Shown here: piece after piece, positions 21,507 to 31,074 of the stretch | How positions within the stretch are numbered: the first letter of the stretch is position 1 | Layout: each line of letters starts with the position of its first letter | Assembly (NCBI GenBank): GCA_029251265.1 | Contig: JAQXDR010000003.1 | Span: 1-64,000 of the forward strand | Length of the DNA stretch: 64,000 nt | Direction of reading: 5' to 3' | Source: Pseudoprimorskyibacter sp. | GTDB taxonomy: Bacteria > Pseudomonadota > Alphaproteobacteria > Rhodobacterales > Rhodobacteraceae | Translations under genes and position numbers: made by a program | The notes under the pieces: generated by a model | What the model was told of the DNA's origin: nothing | Database searches by the model: none | The model's input: the letters and a program-made list of their open reading frames with translations, nothing else

Positions 21507-22009
21507 ATGATGAATACACGTCAACGCGAGCGCGGTTTCAAATACACGGATGATTTCGAGCGGCAGCTTGTTTCGGAAAACCATACCGATGGCGCCAGCA
21601 TTCCGATGGTGTCAAAGCGTCCAAGACTGGCGTGCAAAATTCGGAATGACGGATGCCAGCATGATGTCTGAGATCAAATCGATAACTGAACAGAACCACC
21701 GCCTGAAGCGGATCTATGCTAAGATGAGCATGCAAAATGCCCGTCTCCAGAAGGCGCTTGGAAAACAGCGCTAAGGTCGTCTCAAAGGAAAAAGATGGCC
21801 AAAAAGCGCGGCACAGCCGCCGATATAGTCAGCCGGGCAAGCCGCAGCAGACCGCCAATAACGAGCGCTACAACCGCATGGTTCGGCACGAATGGCTGGA
21901 CTAAAATATCTTTGAACCGAGAGAGGAGGCTCAGGACATACAACACGATAGGCTCAACTTGGCCATCGGTGGGATCAAACTTGCTGACAAAATAGTAACA
22001 ACCGCATGA
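21507..22009 (+). pseudogene. IS3-family insertion sequence remnant
   Basis: OrfA-like start MMNTRQRERGFKYTDDFERQLVSENHTDGASIPMV split here over 21507-21610, then in another frame WRAKFGMTDASMM and a leucine-zipper-like tail ending ALGKQR (to 21774), typical of IS3 OrfA. About 80 bases later comes the extreme C-terminal part of an OrfB integrase (NERYNRMVRHEWLD, stop, NIFEPREEAQDI, then LNLAIGGI, 21860-22009). The catalytic DDE core is deleted. Multiple frameshifts, stops and a large internal deletion make it a fossil between the lig and hyu clusters. Confidence 0.75.
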
Positions 22010-22212
22010 TTTCTACCGCAGAGACCAAGTGAAAATCGGGGGATGACCCTCGGTCGCCTGACTGCAGGCACAAACCTAAGAATAGAAGAGTGGATCACAG
22101 GCGACAGACGCGAGGTCATTAAACCACATCAACAAAGAGGGAATTAGCTTTTTTTCTGTCCTGTTTTCTGCGCTTATCGTTGTGTTTAATTCTGGCAGGC
22201 GGGGAAATGGGG

Positions 22213-24300
22213 ATGGCACATCCTACAATAAGACTGGGTGTCGACATTGGCGGTACATTTACTGATGTCGTGCTCGAAACACCTGTTGGCCTGACATCCA
22301 CCAAGGTGTTGACCACCTACGCCGCACCTGAAAATGCGATAATTGAGGGGCTTCACCAAGTTTGTAAAAAAGCAAATGTCCTGCCCAATCAAATACAGCA
22401 GATCATTCATGGAACAACACTGGCCACGAATGCACTTATCGAACGCAGGGGTGCAAAGACGGCCCTGATAACGACCGAAGGCTTTCGGGACGTGATCGAG
22501 ATGCGCACCGAAAGCCGATTTGAACAATATGACCTGAACCTTACCCTGCCAGAGCCGCTCCTGCCGCGCCACATGCGATTTACCCTGTGTGAGCGTGTGG
22601 ATGCGCATGGTCGGGTGCTAATCGCATTGAAGCGTTCCAGTGTCGAAACATTGGCAGACCGCATTGCGCAAATGGGCGTCGACAGCATCGCAGTCGGGTT
22701 GTTGCACAGCTATCTCAATCCTTCTCACGAACGCATGATCCGCGATGTTCTGTCCCAAAAACTGCCGGATGTCGCAGTGTCGATTTCGTCAGAGGTCTCG
22801 CCACAGATGCGGGAATACGAACGCTTTAACACCGTGGTGGCAAATGCCTATATAAAGCCATTGATGGCCTCATATCTCGGGCGCCTCGAAGACCGCCTGC
22901 GGTCTGAGGATGTGGCCGCTCGTATCTTTCTGATGCACTCTGGCGGCGGAATTATTTCATTGCAAAACGCAGCCGATTTTCCAGTTCGGCTGGTGGAATC
23001 CGGTCCAGCTGGCGGTGCTGTTTTCGCTGCAGATATCGCCGCGCGTTATGGGATCAATAAAGCGTTGAGCTTTGATATGGGTGGCACAACAGCCAAAATA
23101 TGCCTGATCACAAACCAAACGCCGAAAACGGCCCGCGTGTTTGAAGTTGCACGCAGTTATCGGTTTAAAAAAGGCTCGGGCATGCCGATATCCATTCCGG
23201 TGATCGACATGGTGGAAATCGGGGCTGGTGGTGGCAGTCTGGCGCATGTGGATGCCTTGCAGCAAATCCGCGTTGGCCCCGAAAGTGCAGGATCCGAGCC
23301 CGGACCTGCCTGTTACGATCAAGGCGGCACACGGCCTGCCGTCACAGATGCAGATCTGGTACTGGGTAAACTGGACCCCGCCAATTTTGCAGGTGGCTCA
23401 ATCCCCTTGAACTTTGAAAATGCGCAGGCGGCATTGACCAAACAAATCGGCGAGGTCTTGGCCATGGGCCCTACCGAAGCCGCGTTTGGTGTGACCGAAG
23501 TGGTCGATGAAAACATGGCGAATGCCACCCGTGTCCATGCCGTCGAAAACGGAGAGGACCTCAGCCAGTATACCATGATCGCCTTTGGAGGAGCCGCCCC
23601 GCTTCATGCAGCACGCCTGTGCGAAAAGCTGGGTGTGGCCCGATTGATTGTGCCTCCGGGTGCAGGGGTTGGGTCCGCCATCGGGTTTCTGCGTGCGCCT
23701 TACAGTTTCGAGGCTAACAGGTCCATATACATGAGGCTTTCAAATTTTGATACTGATGCCGCAGCGCAGATCCTGCACGATTTACGATCCGAGGCCGTTA
23801 GCTTTGTTCGCAGCTGCGATCAGGACACCCCCATCTTGTCCGAATTCAAGGCGTATATGCGGTACAGCGGGCAGGGTTGGGAAATTCCCATCACCCTTAG
23901 TCAGGACCAAGCAGAAACCCCTCGTGCAGACGTATTTCAAGCCCGCTTTGAAGAAGATTACGCAAATCTTTTTGGCCGGACGGTCGAGGGAATGGACATT
24001 GAAATCACCGTTTGGTCCGTGAATGCGACAACGCCCAAACAGGATGTTGCTAAGATTAGCCCGACTGATGGCCCGGATCGAATTATACCGCAAAAATATC
24101 GCCCGATCTTTGATGCAGCACAGCGCGCTTATCTGGATGCAGGGTTGGTTGACCGCGCTCGGCTCAAGGCCGGGCAGCGCATCGAGGGCCCGGTTGCCTT
24201 GACCGAAGCGGAGACGACCATCATCGTCCCCCAAAGCCGCGATGCAATTTGCCAGCCGGACGGCTGCATCGACATTGTCTTAAAGCCCCGAAAGGTCTGA
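22213..24300 (+). CDS. hyuA: Hydantoinase/oxoprolinase family protein, HyuA subunit
   Basis: 695 residues from ATG 22213 (MAHPTIRLGVDIGGTFTDVV), which has GGGG nine bases upstream; ATG 22207 is also possible. N-methylhydantoinase A / acetone-carboxylase-beta-like ATP-dependent subunit. ATPase motifs of the family: DIGGTFTDVVLE at the N-terminus, IIHGTTLATNALIERRGAKTALITTEGFRD, DMGGTTAKICLI, and GAGGGSLA. Partner of HyuB. The true substrate of such pairs varies (5-oxoproline, hydantoins, acetophenone-type ketones), so substrate is open. Confidence 0.88.
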   Translation: MAHPTIRLGVDIGGTFTDVVLETPVGLTSTKVLTTYAAPENAIIEGLHQVCKKANVLPNQIQQIIHGTTLATNALIERRGAKTALITTEGFRDVIEMRTESRFEQYDLNLTLPEPLLPRHMRFTLCERVDAHGRVLIALKRSSVETLADRIAQMGVDSIAVGLLHSYLNPSHERMIRDVLSQKLPDVAVSISSEVSPQMREYERFNTVVANAYIKPLMASYLGRLEDRLRSEDVAARIFLMHSGGGIISLQNAADFPVRLVESGPAGGAVFAADIAARYGINKALSFDMGGTTAKICLITNQTPKTARVFEVARSYRFKKGSGMPISIPVIDMVEIGAGGGSLAHVDALQQIRVGPESAGSEPGPACYDQGGTRPAVTDADLVLGKLDPANFAGGSIPLNFENAQAALTKQIGEVLAMGPTEAAFGVTEVVDENMANATRVHAVENGEDLSQYTMIAFGGAAPLHAARLCEKLGVARLIVPPGAGVGSAIGFLRAPYSFEANRSIYMRLSNFDTDAAAQILHDLRSEAVSFVRSCDQDTPILSEFKAYMRYSGQGWEIPITLSQDQAETPRADVFQARFEEDYANLFGRTVEGMDIEITVWSVNATTPKQDVAKISPTDGPDRIIPQKYRPIFDAAQRAYLDAGLVDRARLKAGQRIEGPVALTEAETTIIVPQSRDAICQPDGCIDIVLKPRKV

Positions 24301-24303
24301 GCG

Positions 24304-26007
24304 ATGGACCACCAAACTGTTGAATATCAAGTCATGTGGAACCGCCTGATTTCGGTTGTGGAAGAACAGGCACAAGCGTTGGTGCGAACTGCATTTTCGA
24401 CCAGTGTCCGCGAAGCCGGGGATTTGTCAGCAGGTGCCTATGACACGCAAGGACGCATGCTGGCCCAAGCGGTCACCGGCACGCCGGGACATGTCAACGC
24501 AATGGCTGATGCTGTTGCGCATTTCATTCGCCGGATTGGCCGCGATAACATCTTCGAAGGCGATATATACATCACCAACGATCCTTGGGAAGGAACGGGC
24601 CACCTGCATGACATCACGATGGTGACACCATCATTCCATGCGGGCAGATTGGCCGGTTTTTTCGCCTGTACCGCCCATATCGTGGATATAGGAGGGCGTG
24701 GTTTTGGCGCCGATGCGCACAGCGTCTACGAAGAAGGGCTCTATATCCCAATCATGAAATTCGCAGACCAAGGTCGCGTGGATCAAACGCTGCTACGCAT
24801 TATCAGAGGCAACGTTCGTGAACCTGACCAGTTGGTAGGAGACATCTTTGCGCTTGCCACCTGCAACGACATTGGCCACCGCCGCCTTATTGAGATGATG
24901 CAGGAATTTGATCTGGCCGATCTTGAGGGCATCGCATCCTTTATCCTCGACAATTCGCGCCGCGCCACCGTTGCAGCAATTGCAGCCCTGCCCCCTTTGT
25001 CTGCGCAGGGCGAGATGACAGTAGACGGCTTTGACACTCCCATCACCTTGCGCGTCAAGATAACCGTACAGTCCGACAGAATTATCACAGATTTTACAGG
25101 CACTTCAGCTGTTGACAAAAAGGGCATCAACTGTCCGCTGGTCTACACCAAGGCCTATGCCTGCTACGCGCTTAAGGTTGCTATTGCTCCGGACATTCCA
25201 AACAACGCGGCCTCGCTTGCCCCATTTGAGGTGACAGCCCCCATCGATACCATCGTTCATGCGGTGCACCCAGCCCCGGTCGCGTTGCGTCACATCATCG
25301 GGCATTTCGTGCCTGACGCGGTCTATGATGCCTTTGACAAAATCGTACCCGGTTTGGTTCCCGCCGAAGGTGCCGGATGCCTATGCAACTTTCAGGTATC
25401 CTTGCGACCCCGCACAGACGCAGAGCCCCCCCAAACCGCCCGGCGCTCCGAAGTTCTGACGTTCAATTCCGGTGGCTCGGGCGCGAGGCCAGAACTTGAC
25501 GGCCTGAATGCGACCGCCTTTCCGTCGGGGGTGATGACCATGCCGGTCGAAGCAACCGAACATGCAGGGCCCGTCATCATCTGGCGCAAGGAATTGCGCC
25601 CCGACAGCGGCGGTGTCGGCAAAACCCAAGGCGGCCTTGGCCAATTTATGGAAGTTGGCGCCGAAGAGGGTCATGAATTTGATCTACAAGCAATGTTTGA
25701 TCGCAGTGCGCATCCTGCCCGGGGGCGACGCGGCGGTGGCCCTGGCGCAGCGACGACAATCACCCGAGACGACGGCACGCCCATGCGCACAAAAGGAAAG
25801 CAATTTGTCCCACATGGAGCACGGGTCGCGATGGCCTTTCCCGGCGGAGCAGGCTACGGCGACCCGGCAGACCGCAATCCTGAACATGTTATCCGTGACC
25901 TTGCGCGGGGCTACATCTCGGACAAAACCGCATCCGAAATCTATGGCCTAAGCGCAGAGGAGATTGCCGAAACCCACGCCAAGGTCAAAAAAGGAGACGT
26001 GATATGA
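24304..26007 (+). CDS. hyuB: Hydantoinase B/oxoprolinase family protein, HyuB subunit
   Basis: 567 residues. Partner of HyuA, starting 3 bases after its stop. Characteristic family segments: SVREAGDLSAGAYDTQGRMLAQAVTGTPGHV, NDPWEGTGHLHDITMVTP, DFTGTS, and a glycine-rich C-terminus (GGPGAATTITRDDG, FPGGAGYGDPADRNPEHVIRDLARGYIS). It overlaps the following FAD enzyme by four bases (ATGA), so all three genes are one unit. Family membership is clear; the reaction is not determined by sequence. Confidence 0.9.
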   Translation: MDHQTVEYQVMWNRLISVVEEQAQALVRTAFSTSVREAGDLSAGAYDTQGRMLAQAVTGTPGHVNAMADAVAHFIRRIGRDNIFEGDIYITNDPWEGTGHLHDITMVTPSFHAGRLAGFFACTAHIVDIGGRGFGADAHSVYEEGLYIPIMKFADQGRVDQTLLRIIRGNVREPDQLVGDIFALATCNDIGHRRLIEMMQEFDLADLEGIASFILDNSRRATVAAIAALPPLSAQGEMTVDGFDTPITLRVKITVQSDRIITDFTGTSAVDKKGINCPLVYTKAYACYALKVAIAPDIPNNAASLAPFEVTAPIDTIVHAVHPAPVALRHIIGHFVPDAVYDAFDKIVPGLVPAEGAGCLCNFQVSLRPRTDAEPPQTARRSEVLTFNSGGSGARPELDGLNATAFPSGVMTMPVEATEHAGPVIIWRKELRPDSGGVGKTQGGLGQFMEVGAEEGHEFDLQAMFDRSAHPARGRRGGGPGAATTITRDDGTPMRTKGKQFVPHGARVAMAFPGGAGYGDPADRNPEHVIRDLARGYISDKTASEIYGLSAEEIAETHAKVKKGDVI

Positions 26008-27221
26008 ACACCGGCCTTTTTCAAAGACCCGAGAATGGCAAATATGACGTGGTCATTATCGGGGGCGCCATAATGGGCTCTGCGACTGCTTGGTTTCTGA
26101 CCGACTTGCCAGATTTCCAAGGCCGCGTTCTGGTGGTGGAACGGGACATGACCTATCAGGCCTGTTCGACAGCGCATACCAACAGCTGTATCCGACAGCA
26201 GTTTTCAAATGAATTGAATGTGCGGATTAGCCAATTTGCCGCCGAATTCATCACAACCTTGCGCGAGCGGATCGGTGACAATCGCGTTCCTGATCTGGCA
26301 ATCCAGAACTATGGCTATCTGTATCTGGCCGACACCGACAGCTTTGCTGATGTTCTGCGCGAAAACCAGGGTGTGCAGCGTGCGGCAGGTGCCGCAACAG
26401 AGCTTTTGACTGCTGATGAAATACTGGCGCGGTATCCATTCTACAATATGGATGACATCGTGCTCGGATCGATCAACCGTAAGGATGAAGGATATTGGGA
26501 CGGCGGTACAGTCTTTGAATGGTGGCGTAGGTCTGCTCGCAATCGCGGTGTTGACTACATCCAGAATGAAGTCGTCGCCATCACCCGCAACGCGAATGGC
26601 TCGAAGGTTGACAGTATCACGCTTGCGACCGGAGAAGTTATCGCATGCGGACAGGTGGTCAACGCCACCGGGCCCCGTGCGGCCAAAACCGCAGCTATGG
26701 CGGGTGTGACCCTGCCAGTCGAGCCGCGCAAGCGGTTTACATGGATTTTCAGCGCAGAACACCCTCTCGATCAGGACCTGCCTTTGACTATTGATCCCTC
26801 AGGCGTACATATGCGGCAAGATGGACCCAAAACCTATTTGGCAGGATGCCCGGCTGATCCGGATCCCGCAGTAGATCCTGATGACTTTCATATGGATCAT
26901 AATCGCTGGCAAAATCATGTCTGGCCTATCATCGCCACCCGTATTCCCCAATTCGAAGCCCTTAGGGTCGTCACAGAATGGGCCGGGCATTATGCCTATA
27001 ACACTCTGGATCAGAACGCTATTTTGGGACCACATCCAGAGCTGGGAAATTTCCTTTTTCTCAACGGCTTTTCCGGCCATGGTTTGCAGCAATCAGCCGC
27101 TATGGGACGTGGAATGGCGGAATGGCTGACCTACGGCGCGTTCCGCAGTCTAGATCTGAGCCCGTTCCAGTATGAACGGATCGTTGAAAACAGACCATTG
27201 GTTGAAAAAGCCGTAATTTAG
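26004..27221 (+). CDS. FAD-dependent amine/amino-acid oxidoreductase (DAO family)
   Basis: 405 residues. N-terminal FAD-binding Rossmann motif (VVIIGGAIMGSATAWFL, Glu of VVERD binding the ribose), then a DAO-fold substrate domain, and the C-terminal FAD motif NFLFLNGFSGHGLQQSAAMG. Similar proteins oxidise sarcosine, glycine or dimethylglycine. Directly coupled to hyuB. With N-methylhydantoinase the expected product line would be N-carbamoylsarcosine then sarcosine, and an enzyme of this fold would suit sarcosine, but no N-carbamoylsarcosine amidase is present here. Substrate is therefore unassigned. Confidence 0.8.
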   Translation: MNTGLFQRPENGKYDVVIIGGAIMGSATAWFLTDLPDFQGRVLVVERDMTYQACSTAHTNSCIRQQFSNELNVRISQFAAEFITTLRERIGDNRVPDLAIQNYGYLYLADTDSFADVLRENQGVQRAAGAATELLTADEILARYPFYNMDDIVLGSINRKDEGYWDGGTVFEWWRRSARNRGVDYIQNEVVAITRNANGSKVDSITLATGEVIACGQVVNATGPRAAKTAAMAGVTLPVEPRKRFTWIFSAEHPLDQDLPLTIDPSGVHMRQDGPKTYLAGCPADPDPAVDPDDFHMDHNRWQNHVWPIIATRIPQFEALRVVTEWAGHYAYNTLDQNAILGPHPELGNFLFLNGFSGHGLQQSAAMGRGMAEWLTYGAFRSLDLSPFQYERIVENRPLVEKAVI

Positions 27222-27285
27222 GCATCAAAAGTATCACGAAATCGTGGCAACAAGCCACACCAACCGCTCCTTGAATTTCGCCAAC

Positions 27286-27314
27286 AATTAGCATACATTG
27301 GTATACAAATTAGC
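27286..27314. promoter_or_regulatory. Symmetrical element upstream of acnB
   Basis: ATAC-ATTG-GTAT at 27293-27304 is a dyad embedded between two direct copies of AATTAGC (27286-27292 and 27308-27314). The overlapping TGGTATACAA fits the general t.GTatAC.a pattern of FadR-type GntR operators. It lies 69-97 bases upstream of the acnB ATG. Symmetry is seen; the binding protein is not identified. Confidence 0.3.
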
Positions 27315-27382
27315 TGATCGGGATTTGCAATCGTTTTCCCGTGAAAATAACCCACACAATCATCCTTGAAGTCGAGCCAGCC

Positions 27383-30175
27383 ATGAGCAATTACAAAGCA
27401 TACCTCGAAGAAATAGCGACGCGAAAAAAACAAGGTTTGAATCCTAAGCCTGTTGATGATGGTGCTTTGGCACAGGAAATCATTTCCCAGATAAAAGTGA
27501 GTGATCATCCACATCGCAGTCAATCGCTTCAATTTTTGATTTATAACACCATCCCTGGCACAACGAGCGCGGCGGGTGAAAAAGCCCAGTTTCTGAAAGA
27601 GGTCATCACCGGTGCGGTCACAGTACCCGAAATCACCTATGATTTTGCCTTTGAACTGCTGAGCCACATGAAGGGCGGCCCCTCGGTCGAGGTGCTGTTG
27701 GATCTTGCCTTGGGCGAAGACACCGATTTGGCGACAGACGCGGCAGCGGTTCTGAAAAGCCAAGTCTATCTGTATGACGCCGACACTGATCGGCTAAACA
27801 CAGCCTACAAAGACGGCAACGCAATTGCGGCCGAAATTTTGCAAAGCTACGCCAATGCAGAGTTCTTTACGAAGCTTCCCGATGTGAACGAGGACATCAA
27901 AGTCGTCACCTTTATCGCAGGCGAAGGCGATATCTCGACAGACTTGCTGTCCCCGGGCAATCAGGCACATTCACGCTCAGACCGCGAATTACATGGCAAA
28001 TGCATGATTTCAGAGGCTGCTCAAAAGGAAATTGAGGCGCTGAAATTACAACATCCCGACAAACAAGTGATGCTGATCGCTGAAAAAGGCACCATGGGCG
28101 TCGGATCCTCGCGGATGTCTGGTGTGAACAACGTAGCACTTTGGACCGGTCGTCAGGCGTCGCCTTATGTGCCGTTCGTCAACATCGCGCCTATTGTGGC
28201 TGGTACGAACGGCATCTCACCCATCTTTATGACAACTGTCAGCGTAACTGGCGGCATCGGTGTCGATCTAAAGAACTGGGTGAAAAAATTAGACGATGAT
28301 GGCAAGCCGATTATGAACAATGATGGCAACCCCGTTCTGGAACAAACCTATTCGGTCGAAACCGGCACTGTGCTGACCATCAACACCAAAAAGAAAAAAC
28401 TATATAACGCGGATGGTGACACCGAACTGGTCGACATGGCCGCGTCATTCTCTCCACAAAAACTGGAATTTATGAAAGCAGGTGGATCCTACGCCATCGT
28501 CTTTGGCAAGAAACTGCAAACCTTTGCCTGCGAAGCATTGGGAGTTGAGCTGAAATCAGCTTTTGCACCAGCCAAGGAAATTTCACATGAGGGCCAAGGG
28601 CTTACTGCCGTTGAAAAAATCTTTAATGCCAATGCCAGAGGCACCACACCGGGCAAGGTGCTGCATGCGGGCTCGGATGTTCGGGTGAAAGTGAACATCG
28701 TGGGGTCGCAAGACACCACCGGGTTGATGACCAGCCAAGAGTTGGAGGCAATGGCGGCCACAGTTCTGTCACCATCCGTCGATGGGGCTTATCAATCGGG
28801 CTGTCATACAGCGTCAGTCTGGGATTTGAAGGCACAGGCCAACACACCAAAACTCATGGCCTTCATGCATAAATTCGGTTTGGTGACAGCCCGCGATCCA
28901 AAAGGCGTCTATCATGCAATGACGGACGTGATCCACAAAGTGCTAAACGACATTACTGTCGATGACTGGTCAATTATCATTGGCGGTGACAGCCACACGC
29001 GTATGTCCAAAGGTGTCGCCTTTGGGGCTGACAGTGGCACTGTGGCCTTGGCATTGGCCACGGGCGAAGCCTCGATGCCAATCCCTGAATCCGTAAAGGT
29101 CACCTTCAAAGGGCAAATGGCCGATCATATGGATTTCCGCGATGTGGTGCATGCCACACAATCCCAGATGTTGCAGCAATTTGGAGACAATGTGTTCCAA
29201 GGCCGGATCATCGAAGTCCATATCGGAACACTGTTGGCGGATCAGGCCTTTACCTTTACAGACTGGACTGCCGAGATGAAGGCCAAGGCCTCAATCTGTA
29301 TTTCCGAAGATGCAACATTGATTGAATCGCTGAAGATAGCACGTGACCGTATCCAGATCATGATCGAAAAGGGCATGGAGAATGATGCCCAGATGCTGCA
29401 AAGCCTGATTGATATAGCAGAACGCCGCATGGCCGAAATCCAATCAGGTGAAAAACCTGCCTTACAACCAGATGATACGGCCAAGTACTTTGCCGAGGTT
29501 ATCATTGATCTGGACCAAATCGTGGAGCCGATGATTGCCGACCCTGACGTCAACAATGCCGATGTGTCCAAACGCTACACCCACGATACGATCCGCCCAG
29601 TGTCTTATTACGGGGCAGAGAAAAAAGTGGACCTTGGCTTTGTTGGATCGTGCATGGTGCACAAGGGCGACATGAAGATCGTGGCCCAGATGTTGCGTAA
29701 TTTGGAAAACAGCAGCGGCGAGGTCAGCTTTAACGCCCCACTGGTGGTTGCCGCGCCGACCTACAACATCATTGATGAATTGAAGGAAGAAGGTGACTGG
29801 GACGTCCTGAAGAAATACTCGGGCTTTGAATTCGACGACACTGCGCCCAAAGCCACCGCCCGAACAGAGTATGACAATATCCTGTATCTTGAGCGGCCGG
29901 GCTGTAACCTGTGCATGGGCAATCAGGAAAAAGCTGCCAAAGGAGACACGGTCCTCGCAACCTCGACCCGACTTTTTCAGGGCCGGGTGGTGGCAGACAG
30001 CGCGACCAAAAAAGGCGAATCGCTTCTGGCGTCGACACCTGTTGTGGTGCTGTCAGCAATCTTGGGTCGCACCCCTTCGCTCGAGGAATACAAGCTCGCC
30101 GTCAAAGGCATTGATTTGACCAAATTCGCACCGCCCCTGCAGCGTCCTTCTGCGGCGCGTTCGGTCCATTTCTGA
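27383..30175 (+). CDS. acnB: Aconitate hydratase B / 2-methylisocitrate dehydratase
   Basis: 930 residues from ATG 27383 (MSNYKAYLEEIATRKKQG); the frame extends 14 codons upstream without resemblance to the family. AcnB has an N-terminal HEAT-like domain (residues 1-160), the swivel domain (KGTMGVGSSRMSGVNN) and the catalytic [4Fe-4S] domains. Cluster cysteines are visible in SGCHTASVWD and in ERPGCNLCMGNQ near the C-terminus. At 930 residues it is longer than the approximately 865 of E. coli AcnB. Several Lys/Asn-rich stretches give it a lower-GC look than its neighbours. It stands alone, 160 bases after the hyu unit, with its own putative regulatory element. Confidence 0.95.
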   Translation: MSNYKAYLEEIATRKKQGLNPKPVDDGALAQEIISQIKVSDHPHRSQSLQFLIYNTIPGTTSAAGEKAQFLKEVITGAVTVPEITYDFAFELLSHMKGGPSVEVLLDLALGEDTDLATDAAAVLKSQVYLYDADTDRLNTAYKDGNAIAAEILQSYANAEFFTKLPDVNEDIKVVTFIAGEGDISTDLLSPGNQAHSRSDRELHGKCMISEAAQKEIEALKLQHPDKQVMLIAEKGTMGVGSSRMSGVNNVALWTGRQASPYVPFVNIAPIVAGTNGISPIFMTTVSVTGGIGVDLKNWVKKLDDDGKPIMNNDGNPVLEQTYSVETGTVLTINTKKKKLYNADGDTELVDMAASFSPQKLEFMKAGGSYAIVFGKKLQTFACEALGVELKSAFAPAKEISHEGQGLTAVEKIFNANARGTTPGKVLHAGSDVRVKVNIVGSQDTTGLMTSQELEAMAATVLSPSVDGAYQSGCHTASVWDLKAQANTPKLMAFMHKFGLVTARDPKGVYHAMTDVIHKVLNDITVDDWSIIIGGDSHTRMSKGVAFGADSGTVALALATGEASMPIPESVKVTFKGQMADHMDFRDVVHATQSQMLQQFGDNVFQGRIIEVHIGTLLADQAFTFTDWTAEMKAKASICISEDATLIESLKIARDRIQIMIEKGMENDAQMLQSLIDIAERRMAEIQSGEKPALQPDDTAKYFAEVIIDLDQIVEPMIADPDVNNADVSKRYTHDTIRPVSYYGAEKKVDLGFVGSCMVHKGDMKIVAQMLRNLENSSGEVSFNAPLVVAAPTYNIIDELKEEGDWDVLKKYSGFEFDDTAPKATARTEYDNILYLERPGCNLCMGNQEKAAKGDTVLATSTRLFQGRVVADSATKKGESLLASTPVVVLSAILGRTPSLEEYKLAVKGIDLTKFAPPLQRPSAARSVHF

Positions 30176-30183
30176 GTATACGA

Positions 30184-30215
30184 GGCACGGCGGGCAAACT
30201 TTGGCCGGCCGTGCC
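30184..30215 (+). terminator. Hairpin after acnB
   Basis: GGCACGGC (30184-30191) and GCCGTGCC (30208-30215) form a perfect eight-base stem 9 bases after the acnB stop. There is no U-tract behind it, so it may be an mRNA-stabilising or weak termination hairpin rather than a classical intrinsic terminator. Confidence 0.4.
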
Positions 30216-30731
30216 AACACCGCAATACGTCTGTATGATGCGGGCTTAAAATCACATGATCAATACAGACTGAGAGTCCGACAGAAGGCCCAAATCCTTC
30301 GGTCAGACACTCAAGCAGGCTGAGCCGAGGTCACGAATTCGGTTGGACCCGCTTGTGCAGCCTCAACATAGCCCACTTAACAAACAAGATGGCTTGAAAC
30401 GGTCGCCTCACCCACAAGGCTAAATGAAACGAAGCAAAGATACCGATCAAGAAAATGGCGTCGATTGCTAGCCCTTGTTGATCCGGCAATAAAATCCCCC
30501 ACAACCACACCAGAACGACAAGGAACCGCGTCTGCATCCTTTTATGCAGGTTTCACATGGAATTTAGGGCGCACAACGGACAATCCGCAGTGAATTGTTC
30601 GAGCTGCTGCCAAGCTGGTTCAGAATCCGTGCGTCGCATAGGTCAACCTGCTGTCGACGCTGTACACCACTTGTACAGGAAACCGCGCAGGCAGTTACGC
30701 ACGCTATTGATCGCGTGTGGAAGTTGGAAAG
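30216..30731. other. Gap between acnB and tRNA-Glu
   Basis: About 500 bases. A minus-strand frame of 68 codons (30537-30331) encodes a hydrophobic peptide with one or two possible membrane helices and AAAAGG immediately before its ATG, but spacing is poor and I recognise no family. No other feature is seen. Confidence 0.35.
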
Positions 30732-30806
30732 TGGCAGCCCGTAGGGGAATCGAACCCCTCTTTCCAGGTTGAAAACCTGGCGTCCTAACCGATAGACGAA
30801 CGGGCC
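30732..30806 (-). tRNA. tRNA-Glu (anticodon TTC)
   Basis: Minus-strand cloverleaf of 75 bases including an encoded CCA. The acceptor arm begins GGCCCGT and ends ACGGGCTG-CCA. The anticodon stem CCAGG/CCTGG encloses the seven-base loop TTTTCAA with anticodon TTC. The T-arm contains GGTTCGATTCC. All stems pair. It is not inside an operon. Confidence 0.97.
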
Positions 30807-31074
30807 ACTGATGCGGGGTTTACGCAAAGGCTGGCTGTCGTGCAAGCGGAAAATGTGACTTATTTCATCAAGAGAACTGGCTTATTGATGTCTGCTATCG
30901 CTACGTTTGAATTAGCTGACGTCAAAGTGCCCTTCACGCGCTTTTACCCCAAAGAAACTCCGGATAAATAACGCCCAACGTGATTGTATCAGCGACAAGC
31001 CCTGTCAGGGTATCCCTTTGATGTTTGGTCCTCACATTATCTTTTCGATTACAAACTGTCACGCTATGCAGGGT

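Noticed and set aside
30331-30537. Possible 68-residue membrane peptide
   Set aside because: Hydrophobic but unrecognised, with poor RBS spacing; kept only as a note in the gap entry.
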